From: Gp1-AA122 sp036378535
Lineage (GTDB): Bacteria; Acidobacteriota; Terriglobia; Terriglobales; Acidobacteriaceae
Direction of reading: 5' to 3'
Assembly (NCBI GenBank): GCA_036378535.1
Contig: DASUWH010000088.1
Location: forward strand, 1 to 64,000
DNA: 64,000 bases
The notes below the pieces were generated by a model that was not told where the DNA came from, did not search any database, and saw only the letters and a list, made by a program, of their open reading frames with translations. Below are positions 33,556 through 42,841 of this stretch, one piece after another; position 1 is the stretch's first letter, and each line of letters opens with the position of its first letter. The translations under genes and the position numbers were made by a program.

Positions 33556-34428
33556 ATGGCATGCATAGAAGCACGCGGACTCCGCAAGACTTTCGGCAGC
33601 ACCGTTGCACTGGACAGTGTGAATTTGCGGGTGGAAGAGGGGCGGATCCTGGGACTCATTGGTCCGAACGGCGCGGGCAAGACCACGGCGCTCAACGCGA
33701 TTCTTGGGCTCATCCCGTATGAGGGGGATCTGAGGGTACTCGGGCGGGATCCCTGGAGGGAGCGCGATCAACTGATGCGGGATGCGTCTTTTATTGCGGA
33801 TGTCGCCGTGCTGCCGCGCTGGATGCGGGTTTCGCAGGCACTGGAATACGTGGCAGGAGTACATCCGCGATTCGATCGCGCGAAGGCGGAAGGTTTTCTC
33901 GGCAAGACGACCATCGGGCAGAGCAGCAAGATCCGCGAGTTGTCGAAGGGCATGGTCACGCAGTTGCATCTTGCCCTGGTTATGGCGATTGATGCGAGAT
34001 TGCTGGTTCTGGACGAACCCACGCTGGGGTTGGACATCCTTTTTCGCAAGCAGTTCTACGATTCCCTGCTCAACGACTACTTCGATCGCAGCCGCACCAT
34101 CGTGGTGACCACACATCAGGTGGACGAGATCCAGGATGTGCTCACCGATGTGATGTTCATTAACCGGGGCCGCATCGTGTTCGGCTGCAGCATGGAAGAA
34201 TTCGAGTCGCGCTACGTGGAAGTGACCGTGACTCCAGAAAATGTGGCCGCCGCGCGGGCGCTCAAGCCGATTTACGAGCGCCAGAGGCTCGGCCGAAACG
34301 TCCTGCTGTTCGCTGGTGTGAGTCGACAGCAGGTAGCGGCCCTCGGCGAGGTGCGCACGCCCAGCATCGCCGACTTGTTCGTGGCCGTGATGGGCAATCA
34401 GACCGGCGTGGCGCAAGGAGCGGCGTAG
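33556..34428 (+). CDS. ABC transporter ATP-binding protein (exporter type)
   Basis: 290 residues. Walker A GPNGAGKTTALN, signature-region LSKGM, Walker B LLVLDEPTLGLD and the H-loop THQVDE are present. The C-terminal 60 residues are beyond the core domain, as in YtrB-like exporters. It starts four bases after the GntR stop and ends right before the membrane protein gene. Likely exports a lipid, peptide or antibiotic-like compound; the substrate is unknown. Confidence 0.92.
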   Translation: MACIEARGLRKTFGSTVALDSVNLRVEEGRILGLIGPNGAGKTTALNAILGLIPYEGDLRVLGRDPWRERDQLMRDASFIADVAVLPRWMRVSQALEYVAGVHPRFDRAKAEGFLGKTTIGQSSKIRELSKGMVTQLHLALVMAIDARLLVLDEPTLGLDILFRKQFYDSLLNDYFDRSRTIVVTTHQVDEIQDVLTDVMFINRGRIVFGCSMEEFESRYVEVTVTPENVAAARALKPIYERQRLGRNVLLFAGVSRQQVAALGEVRTPSIADLFVAVMGNQTGVAQGAA

Positions 34429-35361
34429 ATGAGTACACAGTCAGACACGATGCCAGAGTCATTCCCGGCGCAGAGGGCGGCGCCCGGCGCGTTATCGGCG
34501 ACTCGGCCGCTGTACTGGTCAGTGCGGCGCGAATTGTGGGAGAACCGTTCGATCTATTTCGCGCCCCTGGCGGTCGGGGGCGTGTTCCTCCTGGGATTCA
34601 TGGTCACGCTTGTGCATTTACCGGCGAAAATGCGTGCCCTATCGGGGCTCGATCCCATGCATTTCCGGGAAGGGATGGCCGTGCCTTACGACTTCGCTGC
34701 GGGCCTGATGATGTTCACTACGATACTGGTGAGTGTCTTTTACTGTATCGACGCGTTGCACAGCGAGCGGCGGGATCGCAGCATTCTGTTTTGGAAGTCG
34801 TTGCCGGTGTCGGATTTGACGACCGTGCTGGCGAAGGCGAGCGTTCCATTCGTGATACTGCCTGTGATAGCCACTGTGATCGGCGCCGGCCTGCATTTGG
34901 TCATGCTGTTGTTGAGCAGCATAGTGCTGCTGGGAAGCGGGCAGCCGGTGGCGCCGCTATGGGCACAGTTACCGGTAATTCCGATGTCTCTGCTGCTGCT
35001 CTACCACATTGTGACCGCGCACGCGCTCTGGCCAGCGCCGGTTTATTGCTGGCTGCTGCTGGTGTCGGGATGGGCGCGCCGAGCCGCATTTCTATGGGCC
35101 ATCGTACCGGTGGTGGCGATCACTGCTTTCGAGGAACTTGTGTTCCACACGGCGCGCTTCGCCGCGCTGGTGGGGTACCGATTAATCGGCAACGCACCTG
35201 TTACTAGTTTTAGGCCGGATGATATGTTCCCCACCAATCCAATGACACACATCACCCCGGGAACGTTTCTGAGCACTCCCAGTCTGTGGATCGGCTTGGC
35301 GGTAGCCGCGATATTCCTGGCTGCCGCGGTGCGACTGCGCCGCTATCGTGGGCCGATCTGA
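34429..35361 (+). CDS. ABC exporter membrane subunit
   Basis: 310 residues with about six membrane helices (IYFAPLAVGGVFLLGFMVTLV, AAGLMMFTTILVSVFYCI, FVILPVIATVIGAGLHLVMLLL, LPVIPMSLLLLYHIV, AAFLWAIVPVVAITAF, LWIGLAVAAIFLAAAVRL). ERRDRSILFWKSLPVSDLTTVLAK after helix 2 is a typical ABC-2-like coupling segment. The start codon directly follows the ATPase stop. It forms the transport pore for the preceding ATPase. Confidence 0.85.
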   Translation: MSTQSDTMPESFPAQRAAPGALSATRPLYWSVRRELWENRSIYFAPLAVGGVFLLGFMVTLVHLPAKMRALSGLDPMHFREGMAVPYDFAAGLMMFTTILVSVFYCIDALHSERRDRSILFWKSLPVSDLTTVLAKASVPFVILPVIATVIGAGLHLVMLLLSSIVLLGSGQPVAPLWAQLPVIPMSLLLLYHIVTAHALWPAPVYCWLLLVSGWARRAAFLWAIVPVVAITAFEELVFHTARFAALVGYRLIGNAPVTSFRPDDMFPTNPMTHITPGTFLSTPSLWIGLAVAAIFLAAAVRLRRYRGPI

Positions 35362-35405
35362 TGGCACGCGGTCTTGAACAGCGGCAGCGTTCGGGAGGAC
35401 ATGCT

Positions 35406-35789
35406 ATGAATCGAGAACGAGCACTAAAGATTCTGCTGGTATTGGTGGGATCGATTTTTACGGCTGCGATTTATCCCGTGACGATGATTTTGTGGGAGCG
35501 GGATCACTCCGCATACACCGATGCCATGATGGGTAGCCTCTATATCACGCTGGGAATTCTGTTGTTAATGGCGGTGCGAAACCCATCCGCACATCGTAGC
35601 CTGATCGCCTTCGCGGGTTGGTCGAGCATTGCCCATGCCATAGTTATGACCATCATGGTGTCGCGGGATGGGAACGATCGCGAACATCTTCTTCTGGGGG
35701 TGGCTATCTTCGCTGTCGTTGGCATACCGCTGATTTTGCTGATTCCGGCGAAACAGTTCAGTGAGCGAGCGTCGGCGGTGGGCACGTAA
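35406..35789 (+). CDS. Small four-helix membrane protein (DUF6632-like)
   Basis: 127 residues from the ATG at 35406, with GGAGG seven bases upstream. Four hydrophobic segments: ILLVLVGSIFTAAIYPVTMI, LYITLGILLLMAV, AHAIVMTIMV and LLGVAIFAVVGIPLILLI. The opening RERALKILLVLVG and the HRSLIAFAGWSSIAHA segment recall a small acidobacterial family (DUF6632; from memory). Last gene of the exporter unit, so possibly an accessory to it. Confidence 0.7.
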   Translation: MNRERALKILLVLVGSIFTAAIYPVTMILWERDHSAYTDAMMGSLYITLGILLLMAVRNPSAHRSLIAFAGWSSIAHAIVMTIMVSRDGNDREHLLLGVAIFAVVGIPLILLIPAKQFSERASAVGT

Positions 35790-35984
35790 GCTCGCTGGGG
35801 CCACGTCTGCTTGCAAGCACGAGACCCGGAATACGAGCGCCGCGCTGATGCGTGGCAATTTTGAGCGCCTCTCCGAGCATTGACTCATCTAAGTTATTGA
35901 TTTTCGTAGAGGCGGCGTACAGGATTGCACGTATGTACGCTCGGAAACATTGCTGTTAGCCTCCTCTTTCTACGCTTTCTAATC

Positions 35985-36434
35985 GTGACGCAGCGAAATA
36001 CACCAGTTGGAGAAACGGCGGGACTCAAGCACAGTGAGGCGAGAAGAGCCCCGTCCATTCTCATCGTGGATGATGAGAGCAACGTTGCTTTGACGCTGCG
36101 ACTGGTCTTCGAAGAGGTCGGTTATCAGGTGACGACTGCAGAGAGTTGCCTGGCCGCACTCAAGGCGATTCACGTCGAGCCACGGTATGACGCTGTTATT
36201 ACGGATTTATGCATGGAGGAGGACCGCAGTGGATTGCGGGTCGCGAACGCGGCCGCCCAACTACAGCCCCGCCCGGTGGTTGTCTTAATAACCGGATTTG
36301 GAACACTCGAAAATGTAAGATCGGCGGTGGGTACGGCGGTCGATCATTTCGCAGTGAAACCGCTTGATCTGGATGATCTGAAAAGAGTCGTAGCTCGGCT
36401 GATGGCGATTCGCCAGGACCGCCTGCCTAGATGA
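35985..36434 (+). CDS. Stand-alone receiver-domain response regulator
   Basis: 149 residues from a GTG at 35985; a TTG at 35925 is possible but adds an odd hydrophobic leader and no ribosome site supports either. The receiver domain covers about 24-145: SILIVDDESNV with the acidic pair, AVITDLCMEEDRSG with the phospho-acceptor Asp, VLITGFG with the Thr, and FAVKPLD with the Lys. There is no output domain. The partner kinase is not in the window. Confidence 0.82.
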   Translation: MTQRNTPVGETAGLKHSEARRAPSILIVDDESNVALTLRLVFEEVGYQVTTAESCLAALKAIHVEPRYDAVITDLCMEEDRSGLRVANAAAQLQPRPVVVLITGFGTLENVRSAVGTAVDHFAVKPLDLDDLKRVVARLMAIRQDRLPR

Positions 36435-36438
36435 CGGA

Positions 36439-37083
36439 CTAGCTCTTTGCGGCAGCGCCTTGCAAACGCTTCGTCGCGAGGACCACCTCGTAGACCATCA
36501 CAGGTACAGCCCAGCAAGCCCAGGTAACCGTGGCGGCGCGGTCAGCGAACGTGCCCCAATGCACGCCAGGCGGATAGTCACTGATCAGGCGAAAAGTGAC
36601 GAAGCCGAAGGTGATCAGGTAGGAACGCACCATCCATTCCTTGTGCAGCGTGATCTGCCGCCGAAGAATTGCCAGATAAGCAACAGCAGTTGCGCTGAGC
36701 CAAGCAAGCGCCATGAATGCCAGGGAAATTCCGAAATTCCGCGGCGTACTGAAAACCGCCATCATGCCGGCGCCGCTTGCGCCGACGAGCACTCCCAGCA
36801 AGTACAGGATTCCGGTCCAGCGGTGCACGTTAAGCGCTTTCTGGCGCAATCCCGTCCAGAACTGAAAGGGACCGCAGGTTAAGGCGAGAATTCCGCCGCA
36901 GATGTGCGTCATCAGGCGGAAACGGTGCGGCCAGTAGTAGTCGAAGTAATTGGGATCGAACGCGAAATACGGCAGCGCATAGTGGCCCAGAAACTTCAAC
37001 ACAATGCCGCCGACGATCAGTAGAGCCGCCGGAAGCAGGACCTGACTGCTGCGCACAGAGCGGGCGAGAACCGGAGTCGCCAT
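36439..37083 (-). CDS. DUF2306-like membrane protein
   Basis: 214 residues with about six membrane helices. Conserved His positions of the DUF2306 type are visible: RFRLMTHICGGILALTCGPFQF, NVHRWTGILYLLGVLVG, and LHKEWMVRSYLITFGFVTFRL. These resemble haem- or quinone-binding helical bundles, but the function is unknown. GAGGAGG lies six bases before the ATG. Convergent with the receiver gene, only four bases apart. Confidence 0.82.
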   Translation of the reverse strand: MATPVLARSVRSSQVLLPAALLIVGGIVLKFLGHYALPYFAFDPNYFDYYWPHRFRLMTHICGGILALTCGPFQFWTGLRQKALNVHRWTGILYLLGVLVGASGAGMMAVFSTPRNFGISLAFMALAWLSATAVAYLAILRRQITLHKEWMVRSYLITFGFVTFRLISDYPPGVHWGTFADRAATVTWACWAVPVMVYEVVLATKRLQGAAAKS

Positions 37084-37335
37084 CGTAGCCTCCTCAACGC
37101 CAAAAAACGCTCAATCAAGGGCCCGGAATGTTCGCTGAGTTTGCCGCAAAGATCGGCTAGCGTCAAGGTGGGGGAAGAGGGCCCACGCAGGCGAAGGAGC
37201 GAGCCTCGTACGCGGTCCGATTTGGCACCATGTACCTTCGCGTTTTTCGCCCTTCCGGCTTGGGTTGAACCTGAGTACCTATGGGTGTAGCCTGCACGAA
37301 CCGGAGCAGCCGGTAGATCCTCCGAAGGAGTATCG

Positions 37336-37593
37336 ATGAAGGACGCTTACGAGGTTTTGCGACATAAGGAAGCGGAACTGGCGCGAATCCGCCACGAGAT
37401 CACCAGCCTGAAGATGGTTGCGCCCATGCTCGACGAGGAGACCGACTCCAAGTCCAATCAGGACAGCAGGAACTCCGAGGACGACAATTCTGGTACGGAT
37501 TCCGTTTCGGCAGCGACTGGGACGGATGGCCTGTTTTCATTGAGTTCAGCAGAACGACCTAAAATCTGGAATGTTCTGAAACGCGGTAAGTAG
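37336..37593 (+). CDS. Small coiled-coil protein of unknown function
   Basis: 85 residues. The first 30 form a heptad-like helix (YEVLRHKEAELARIRHEITSLKMV), and the middle is Ser/Asp/Asn-rich and probably disordered. GAAGGAG lies six bases before the ATG, a strong site. Similar short proteins opening with KDAYEVLRHKEAEL recur in Acidobacteriota as I recall them; the function is unknown. Confidence 0.7.
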   Translation: MKDAYEVLRHKEAELARIRHEITSLKMVAPMLDEETDSKSNQDSRNSEDDNSGTDSVSAATGTDGLFSLSSAERPKIWNVLKRGK

Positions 37594-37741
37594 TTGAATT
37601 TTGATTTCTGACCCACCCGATCAAGCTAGGTTACTTCCGTAACCGAACAGTTGTGCTATTCAGGACAGGCAGTTCGGAGATGTATGCTCAGGCATCGCGG
37701 CTGGGAAGGTCCGACCGTTGGCCGCCTGAAAGAGAAAGTGA

Positions 37742-38089
37742 ATGAAACCAGCGCTAGAAAAGCGCACCGCGCTGCGCAAGAAAATGGTGCTGCCGCTGAA
37801 GAGTTCCCCTGCAGGCAACACTGCACCTTCTACCGTCGTACATACATTGGATCTCAGCCGTCTGGGTGCCAAGCTCGGGGCCTTTCGCGAGCGGGTCAAG
37901 CTGGGGGATATCCTGGTGGTGCAGCGCCAGCACAAGCGCGCGAAGTGCAAGGTGGTATGGGTACGCGCCGTCGGACCGCGGGAAATTCACGTGGGCGTCG
38001 AATTCCTCGGGCCAGAAGACGGGTTCTGGGGCGTTCCACTTGAGGACGAACGCGTCGGGGTGTGGACAGAGGCCTGTGAGCGCTGGTAG
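37742..38089 (+). CDS. PilZ-like domain protein
   Basis: 115 residues. The c-di-GMP-type motifs are present in a degenerate form: an N-terminal Arg/Lys cluster (EKRTALRKKM) and LDLSRLGAKL for the D-x-S-x-x-G motif. Beta strands follow (CKVVWVRAVGPREIHVGVEFLG). It probably binds c-di-GMP or is a non-binding PilZ relative. Convergent with the metallo-hydrolase gene 18 bases away. Confidence 0.78.
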   Translation: MKPALEKRTALRKKMVLPLKSSPAGNTAPSTVVHTLDLSRLGAKLGAFRERVKLGDILVVQRQHKRAKCKVVWVRAVGPREIHVGVEFLGPEDGFWGVPLEDERVGVWTEACERW

Positions 38090-38107
38090 AGCTGATACGC
38101 TCATGGC

Positions 38108-39031
38108 TCAATTGTGCTTGATGAACCTGCCATTGGCATGTCCAGTGAGCGAGTTGTAGACGGTCTCGAGAAATGCGTCTTCGGAGATAAAATCCCCCGA
38201 ATATTTTTTCCAGGGATCAAGAAGTTTTCCCTGTTTCATCTGATCGAGACTCTTCCCCTGTTGGATCGCGATCTGAACTGCGCTTCGCGTGTCCTTGAGC
38301 ATTTGCAGAAAGGCGCGGACATCATCGAGGGTGGAAACTGGTCCATGACCTGGTATGACTTTAACGTCGGCGGGCAGTTGCGAGACGACTTTGTCGAGGG
38401 CGTCGATCATGCCGTTGATACTGCCGCCGCTGTCGACGTCAATAAAGGGGAAACCGTAGGTAACGAAGTCATCGCCCATGTGAACCACATTGGATTTGGG
38501 GAAGAAGATCATGGAGTCGCCGTCGGTATGGCCTGCGGGGAAATGCAGGGCGCGGATGTCTTCGCCGTTGAGATGCACGGTGACGTCGTGATCGAACGTT
38601 ATGATGGGCAAGGCGTCCCGGGCCGCGGGTTTGACTTCCATGTGAACTGAACTGCCGTTGCCGGCAACTCCGCCTTGCTCAAGGCGCTTGCGCACATTGT
38701 CGTGGGCGATAATGGGAGCGTTTTTCTGAAAATAAGAATTGCCACCGGTGTGGTCACCGTGATAATGCGTGTTGATTACGAAACGCACGGGCTTATCGGT
38801 GATGCCCTTGAGGGCGACGTGAATCTTCTCGGCTAACGGCGCATATTGGTCATCGACGATGACGATCCCGTCGTCACCAACCGAAGCGCCGATGTTTCCG
38901 GCATCAGCGCCTTCCAGCATGTATACATTGCCCGCGACCCTGGTCACTTTCATCTGGGCTTTGCTGAAATCCTGTTCCTGAGCGACGGCAGCGACAGCCA
39001 TCAGGACGAATGCAATGCAGAGGTTGCGCAT
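38108..39031 (-). CDS. Secreted metallo-beta-lactamase-fold hydrolase
   Basis: 307 residues with a signal peptide (LCIAFVLMAVAAVA then QEQ). Zinc ligands are visible: HYHGDH (about residues 90-95), HFPAGHTDGD, HMGDDF with the bridging Asp, and VIPGHG. This is the general MBL hydrolase pattern (glyoxalase II or lactamase-like), probably periplasmic. The substrate is not evident; MBL-fold proteins of this plan are often broad esterases or lactonases. Confidence 0.9.
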   Translation of the reverse strand: MRNLCIAFVLMAVAAVAQEQDFSKAQMKVTRVAGNVYMLEGADAGNIGASVGDDGIVIVDDQYAPLAEKIHVALKGITDKPVRFVINTHYHGDHTGGNSYFQKNAPIIAHDNVRKRLEQGGVAGNGSSVHMEVKPAARDALPIITFDHDVTVHLNGEDIRALHFPAGHTDGDSMIFFPKSNVVHMGDDFVTYGFPFIDVDSGGSINGMIDALDKVVSQLPADVKVIPGHGPVSTLDDVRAFLQMLKDTRSAVQIAIQQGKSLDQMKQGKLLDPWKKYSGDFISEDAFLETVYNSLTGHANGRFIKHN

Positions 39032-39160
39032 GGTTTCCCCGCCTTAGCGATTTCGACTGCAGATTCGCACGAAAAAAGGTAATTTTCTAAACGCGCGCGA
39101 GGACATCAGTCTAAATTGTGGTAGCAGAATTAGAAACGTAAAATCGGGCAGTATTCTCCG

Positions 39161-39224
39161 ACCGGACGGCTGGGGCGGCGGTGCGGGAAGCGAGCGACCG
39201 GACGGCCGGAGCGGCCGTCGCTAC
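39161..39224. repeat. GGACGGCC palindromic repeat, copy 2 (with a partial unit)
   Basis: A degenerate unit (ACCGGACGGCTGGGGCGGC at 39161) is followed by a full unit at 39200-39224 (GACGGCC-GGA-GCGGCCGTC then GCTAC). The full unit matches 9810-9834 at 23 of 25 positions. It ends 21 bases before the deacetylase start. Confidence 0.7.
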
Positions 39225-39245
39225 GTGAGTGAGGGGAGGAATTCG

Positions 39246-40205
39246 ATGAGGATTTGGCGACTCAGGAGTGCGTGCCTGGCTCTTATATTGGCGGGAACAA
39301 CGAGTTGGTCGGCAGCGCAGGCGCAACCCGATCGACAGGTCGCCATTACAATTGACGATCTGCCCGCCAGTGACGCGGAGTCGGTGAACGCGGCTACCCT
39401 GACGGAAATGACCTCCAAGCTGCTTGCGGCGCTGCGGCAGCAAAATGTTCCGGCTGTGGGTTTCGTCAACGAAGTCAAGCTTTACAAGACGGGCGAGGCC
39501 GATGCCCGTATCAAGGTGCTGAATATGTGGCTGGATTCGGGCTTTGAGCTGGGCAATCACACCTTCAGGCATACGTCATTGAACCGCGCGGGATTGCAGG
39601 CGTGGGAGGATGACACGATCCAGGGTGAGCCGGTTATCAAGCTCCTGCTGTCGCAGCACAAGATGAAACTGAGGTACTTCCGGCATCCATATCTCGACAC
39701 GGGAGCAGATTTGCAGACACGCCGCGAAGCGGAGGCATTTTTGAGCCGGCGGGGATACTCGGTCGCGCCGGTGACGGTCGATGGATGGGACTGGAATTTC
39801 GGCGGTGTCTATGAAGATGCGAAACGACGCGGAGACACGGCGGTCATGCAGGAGGTCGTACGATTGTATCTCTCGCATCATGACGCGATGTTTGCTTATT
39901 GCGAACAACTGTCGCGGGATGTGGTCGGCTATGAGCCGAGGCAGATCTTGCTGCTCCATGGGAATCAGCTGGAGGGAGATCACATTGCTGAGTTGCTGGA
40001 CCTGATCCGCAAACGCGGATACCGTTTCATCACGCTGGAACAGGCTTTGGAAGATCCTGCCTACAGTTTGCCGGATACATACGTTGGCGTCGAAGGAACC
40101 AGCTGGCTAGTGCATTGGGCCATTACTAAGGGAAAGCCTCCCTTAGGGGAGCCGCAGTTTCCGGCACAGATTGCGGAACGGGCAAAGGCATTGCGGGGAT
40201 ACTGA
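39246..40205 (+). CDS. Secreted polysaccharide deacetylase-like protein
   Basis: 319 residues from the ATG at 39246, which has GGGGAGG six bases upstream; the GTG at 39225 is not needed. Signal peptide: RSACLALILAGTTSWSAAQA. NodB-domain motifs are TIDDLP with the catalytic Asp pair, NHTFRHTSL with the zinc His pair, YFRHPYLDTG, and LLLHGN. It removes acetyl groups from a polysaccharide or peptidoglycan; the substrate is unknown. Confidence 0.9.
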   Translation: MRIWRLRSACLALILAGTTSWSAAQAQPDRQVAITIDDLPASDAESVNAATLTEMTSKLLAALRQQNVPAVGFVNEVKLYKTGEADARIKVLNMWLDSGFELGNHTFRHTSLNRAGLQAWEDDTIQGEPVIKLLLSQHKMKLRYFRHPYLDTGADLQTRREAEAFLSRRGYSVAPVTVDGWDWNFGGVYEDAKRRGDTAVMQEVVRLYLSHHDAMFAYCEQLSRDVVGYEPRQILLLHGNQLEGDHIAELLDLIRKRGYRFITLEQALEDPAYSLPDTYVGVEGTSWLVHWAITKGKPPLGEPQFPAQIAERAKALRGY

Positions 40206-40248
40206 AACCCATCTTCTCGAGCGAAGAGAAATGCCGGCCGCGCCACAC

Positions 40249-41583
40249 TCACTGATCAGCGACTCTAGTTGTCATTTCCTCGGGTGGTTCGCCTCCAGCC
40301 ATGGCTTGGGCGAGGATCAACTGTCGGGCTTCTACGCGAATCGTGGGCAGACGGAGGCTGAACAGGATGGCGGCGCCGACACAGACGATGCCGCCGATCA
40401 ACACCGTGAGCGGGGCGCCGATGCGGTCGGCCAAGGCTCCGCCGAAGAAGGCTCCAAAGGGCGCCATGCCCATGAACATCATGGAATAAAGCGACATCAC
40501 GCGGCCGCGCAATTCGTCGGGCACCATTGCCTGCAGGATAGTGTTGGAGGAAGAAGTTTCCAACATCATGCAGAATCCTACCGGCACCAACAAAGCTGCA
40601 GAGAGCCAGAAATGACGCGACAGCGAGAACAAGCCGAGAGATACGCCAAAGCCGCCCGCGGCAAATGCGATCCAGCGACTAAGGCCTTTTAAACCGGACT
40701 TTGCGGCTAGAGCCAGCGCAGCGAGCAGTGCGCCGATTCCGGTGCAACCCATCAGGATGCCCAGGCCGCGGGCACCGCCGTGCAAAATTTTGTCGGCGAA
40801 GATGGGCATCAGAACCGAATAGGGCATTCCCACCAGGCTGACTACACCCAGCAGCAGCAGCACGGCACGAATGGGAGCGGCGCCCCGGGCGAACTGAAAT
40901 CCTTCGATAATGTGTTGCAAATGAGAGGCGGCGGCAGGCCGTCGACGCTCCTGGACGCGCATGAGTGCCAGGCCGATGATTACCGCAATGTAACTGACCC
41001 CATTGCCGAAGAAGCACCAGCCCTCGCCGATGCTGGCCACCAGGATGCCGGCAATAGCGGGGCCTACGATGCGCGCGCCATTGAACATGGATGAATTCAG
41101 AGCGATGGCATTCATGAGGTCTTCCCTGCCCACCATCTCGACCAGGAATGACTGACGAGCCGGTATGTCGAAGGCGTTGACCACTCCCAGCAGGCTGGCG
41201 AGGACAAAAATGTGCCACACATGGACGGTGTGGGTGAGAGTAAGAAGAGAAAGGATAAATGCGAGGATCATGGAAGCAGTTTGGGTGGCGATCACAACAT
41301 GTTGACGATTACGGCGATCGGCAATAATTCCTCCCAGGGGAGCAAGAAGGAAAACGGGGATCTGGCTGCAGAAACCCACAGCTCCAAGCTTGAGGGAAGA
41401 ACCGGTCAGGCGGTAGACAAGCCAAGCCTGAGCGATGTTCTGCATCCAGGTGCCGGTGAGGGAGATCAACTGGCCGCCGAAAAAAAGCTGGAAGTTGCGG
41501 TGGCGAAGCGCCCGAAACGCGACCTGCCAGCGGCTGGGCGGCACGCCTTCGGTAGCGGAGTTGACTGTGCTCCTTTGCGCCAA
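40249..41583 (-). CDS. MFS transporter, EntS/MFS_3-like
   Basis: 444 residues from a TTG at 41583, with AAGGA seven bases upstream and no closer Met. About 12 membrane helices. It opens with FRALRHRNFQLFFGGQLISLTGTWMQNIAQAWLVY, the typical start of the EntS-like MFS_3 group, and the loop GGIIADRRNRQ is the MFS A-motif. ETSSSNTILQAMVPDELRGRVMSLYSM is another family signature. Probably a proton-coupled exporter; the cargo is unknown. Confidence 0.9.
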   Translation of the reverse strand: MAQRSTVNSATEGVPPSRWQVAFRALRHRNFQLFFGGQLISLTGTWMQNIAQAWLVYRLTGSSLKLGAVGFCSQIPVFLLAPLGGIIADRRNRQHVVIATQTASMILAFILSLLTLTHTVHVWHIFVLASLLGVVNAFDIPARQSFLVEMVGREDLMNAIALNSSMFNGARIVGPAIAGILVASIGEGWCFFGNGVSYIAVIIGLALMRVQERRRPAAASHLQHIIEGFQFARGAAPIRAVLLLLGVVSLVGMPYSVLMPIFADKILHGGARGLGILMGCTGIGALLAALALAAKSGLKGLSRWIAFAAGGFGVSLGLFSLSRHFWLSAALLVPVGFCMMLETSSSNTILQAMVPDELRGRVMSLYSMMFMGMAPFGAFFGGALADRIGAPLTVLIGGIVCVGAAILFSLRLPTIRVEARQLILAQAMAGGEPPEEMTTRVADQ

Positions 41584-41781
41584 ATCTATCCTTAAACGAG
41601 CTCAGAAGTCGGAAGCTTCCTGAAATAGGGACCGGAAAGCCCAATGCAACGAAGTTCCGACTTCCCGAACGAGCAAAAATGCGATAAAGTGCGGCTACTT
41701 GCCGCCTGGCCGCGCGTCGCTAGTTCCAGTATAGAAGCAGGCTGGTAATCTTTTGATGTTGGCAACGGGTAAGGAGTCGCT

Positions 41782-42213
41782 ATGGATACGCCCTTGCACC
41801 ACGAGCGCCGGAGCCGGCAACGCTTCGAATTTCAAATCCCGGTTCTGTTACGAATGAGCGGCAGCGACCACGATGAACCAGCCTTCACCCAGGACTTGAG
41901 CGGCCGCGGGGTGTTTCTTTACACGGATTGCCCCGCGGATGTAGGCGCTGCGGTAGCCCTCACGTTCAAGATGCCTTCCGAAATCACTCTGGCAGAAAGC
42001 ATGCAGGTAAGGTGCCGGGGGAAGGTGCTGAGGGTGGTGCATCGCGACGCGGTGAAGAACAAGATTGGGCTGGCAGTCGAGTTGCTGGAATACGAATATC
42101 TGACCGAAAAGCCAGACGAGAAAATGATTCGCAATGATTTCGATCGCATCGCTCCCCTGCATGAACATCCTTTTGGGGACGAAACCCCGGCTGCCCTGAC
42201 CAGGCGCAACTAA
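41782..42213 (+). CDS. PilZ domain protein
   Basis: 143 residues. RRSRQRFEFQIPV carries the RxxxR motif, and TQDLSGRGVFLYT the D-x-S-x-x-G motif, the two parts of a c-di-GMP site. AAGGAG lies seven bases before the ATG. It is likely a single-domain effector of c-di-GMP signalling; the output partner is unknown. Confidence 0.88.
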   Translation: MDTPLHHERRSRQRFEFQIPVLLRMSGSDHDEPAFTQDLSGRGVFLYTDCPADVGAAVALTFKMPSEITLAESMQVRCRGKVLRVVHRDAVKNKIGLAVELLEYEYLTEKPDEKMIRNDFDRIAPLHEHPFGDETPAALTRRN

Positions 42214-42298
42214 GGGCAGTCTCAATTCAGAGTGAACTGAAGAGCTTTCACTTGCGGTGAGCAAAACCGCACTTTTTCTACCTAAGAATCAGCTGTCC

Positions 42299-42841
42299 CT
42301 AAAGAATGGCTGCAGTACGTTGGGCTGGGGTACTGCTCTGAAGATAGCCGAGGCGCGCGGCGACGCCAGTGAGTTTTTCGTAGGAGTCCGATACTGCCGG
42401 AGGAGATATGTGAATACCGGGAAGTAGGAGACCGGCGTAGAAGCGGGCGCGAGCGGACGTAGCATAGAGGCGGACGCGCAGAGCATGGTTAGCGAGCAGA
42501 AGACCAGCCTGGGCAACTTGTGGATTGGTACTTTGACGGGCGGCTTCGCCCAGTCGAATCAGCACGGCGGCGTTGCGGGCGACGGCATCGAGGTAAGCGA
42601 TGGCCGCCCACAAACGTTTTCTTTGCACAGCACGAAACGTCCTTGAAGGCAGATGGTCCCGCAGGTACTGCTCTTCGGCGGGATCGGTGAGATTGCGGAA
42701 GGCGAGAAGGTCAACGGGCTCGGTTTTGCCGGGAAGTTCGACAACATCCGCGACCGAGGCGGCCCGGCCTCGTGCCGCGGCAAACAAGAAAAATGCCAAG
42801 GCGAGAACAGACACGATCACGAGAATGAGAGTGATGGTCAT
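42299..42841 (-). CDS. Membrane-anchored protein of unknown function
   Basis: 180 residues with one N-terminal helix (LILVIVSVLALAFFLFAAA) and a cytoplasmic or periplasmic helical region (EEQYLRDHLPSRTFRAVQRKRLWAAIAYLDAVARNAAVLIRLGEAA). Its ATGA overlaps the stop of the seven-helix protein gene upstream, so they are probably co-translated. No family is recognised. Confidence 0.7.
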   Translation of the reverse strand: MTITLILVIVSVLALAFFLFAAARGRAASVADVVELPGKTEPVDLLAFRNLTDPAEEQYLRDHLPSRTFRAVQRKRLWAAIAYLDAVARNAAVLIRLGEAARQSTNPQVAQAGLLLANHALRVRLYATSARARFYAGLLLPGIHISPPAVSDSYEKLTGVAARLGYLQSSTPAQRTAAIL

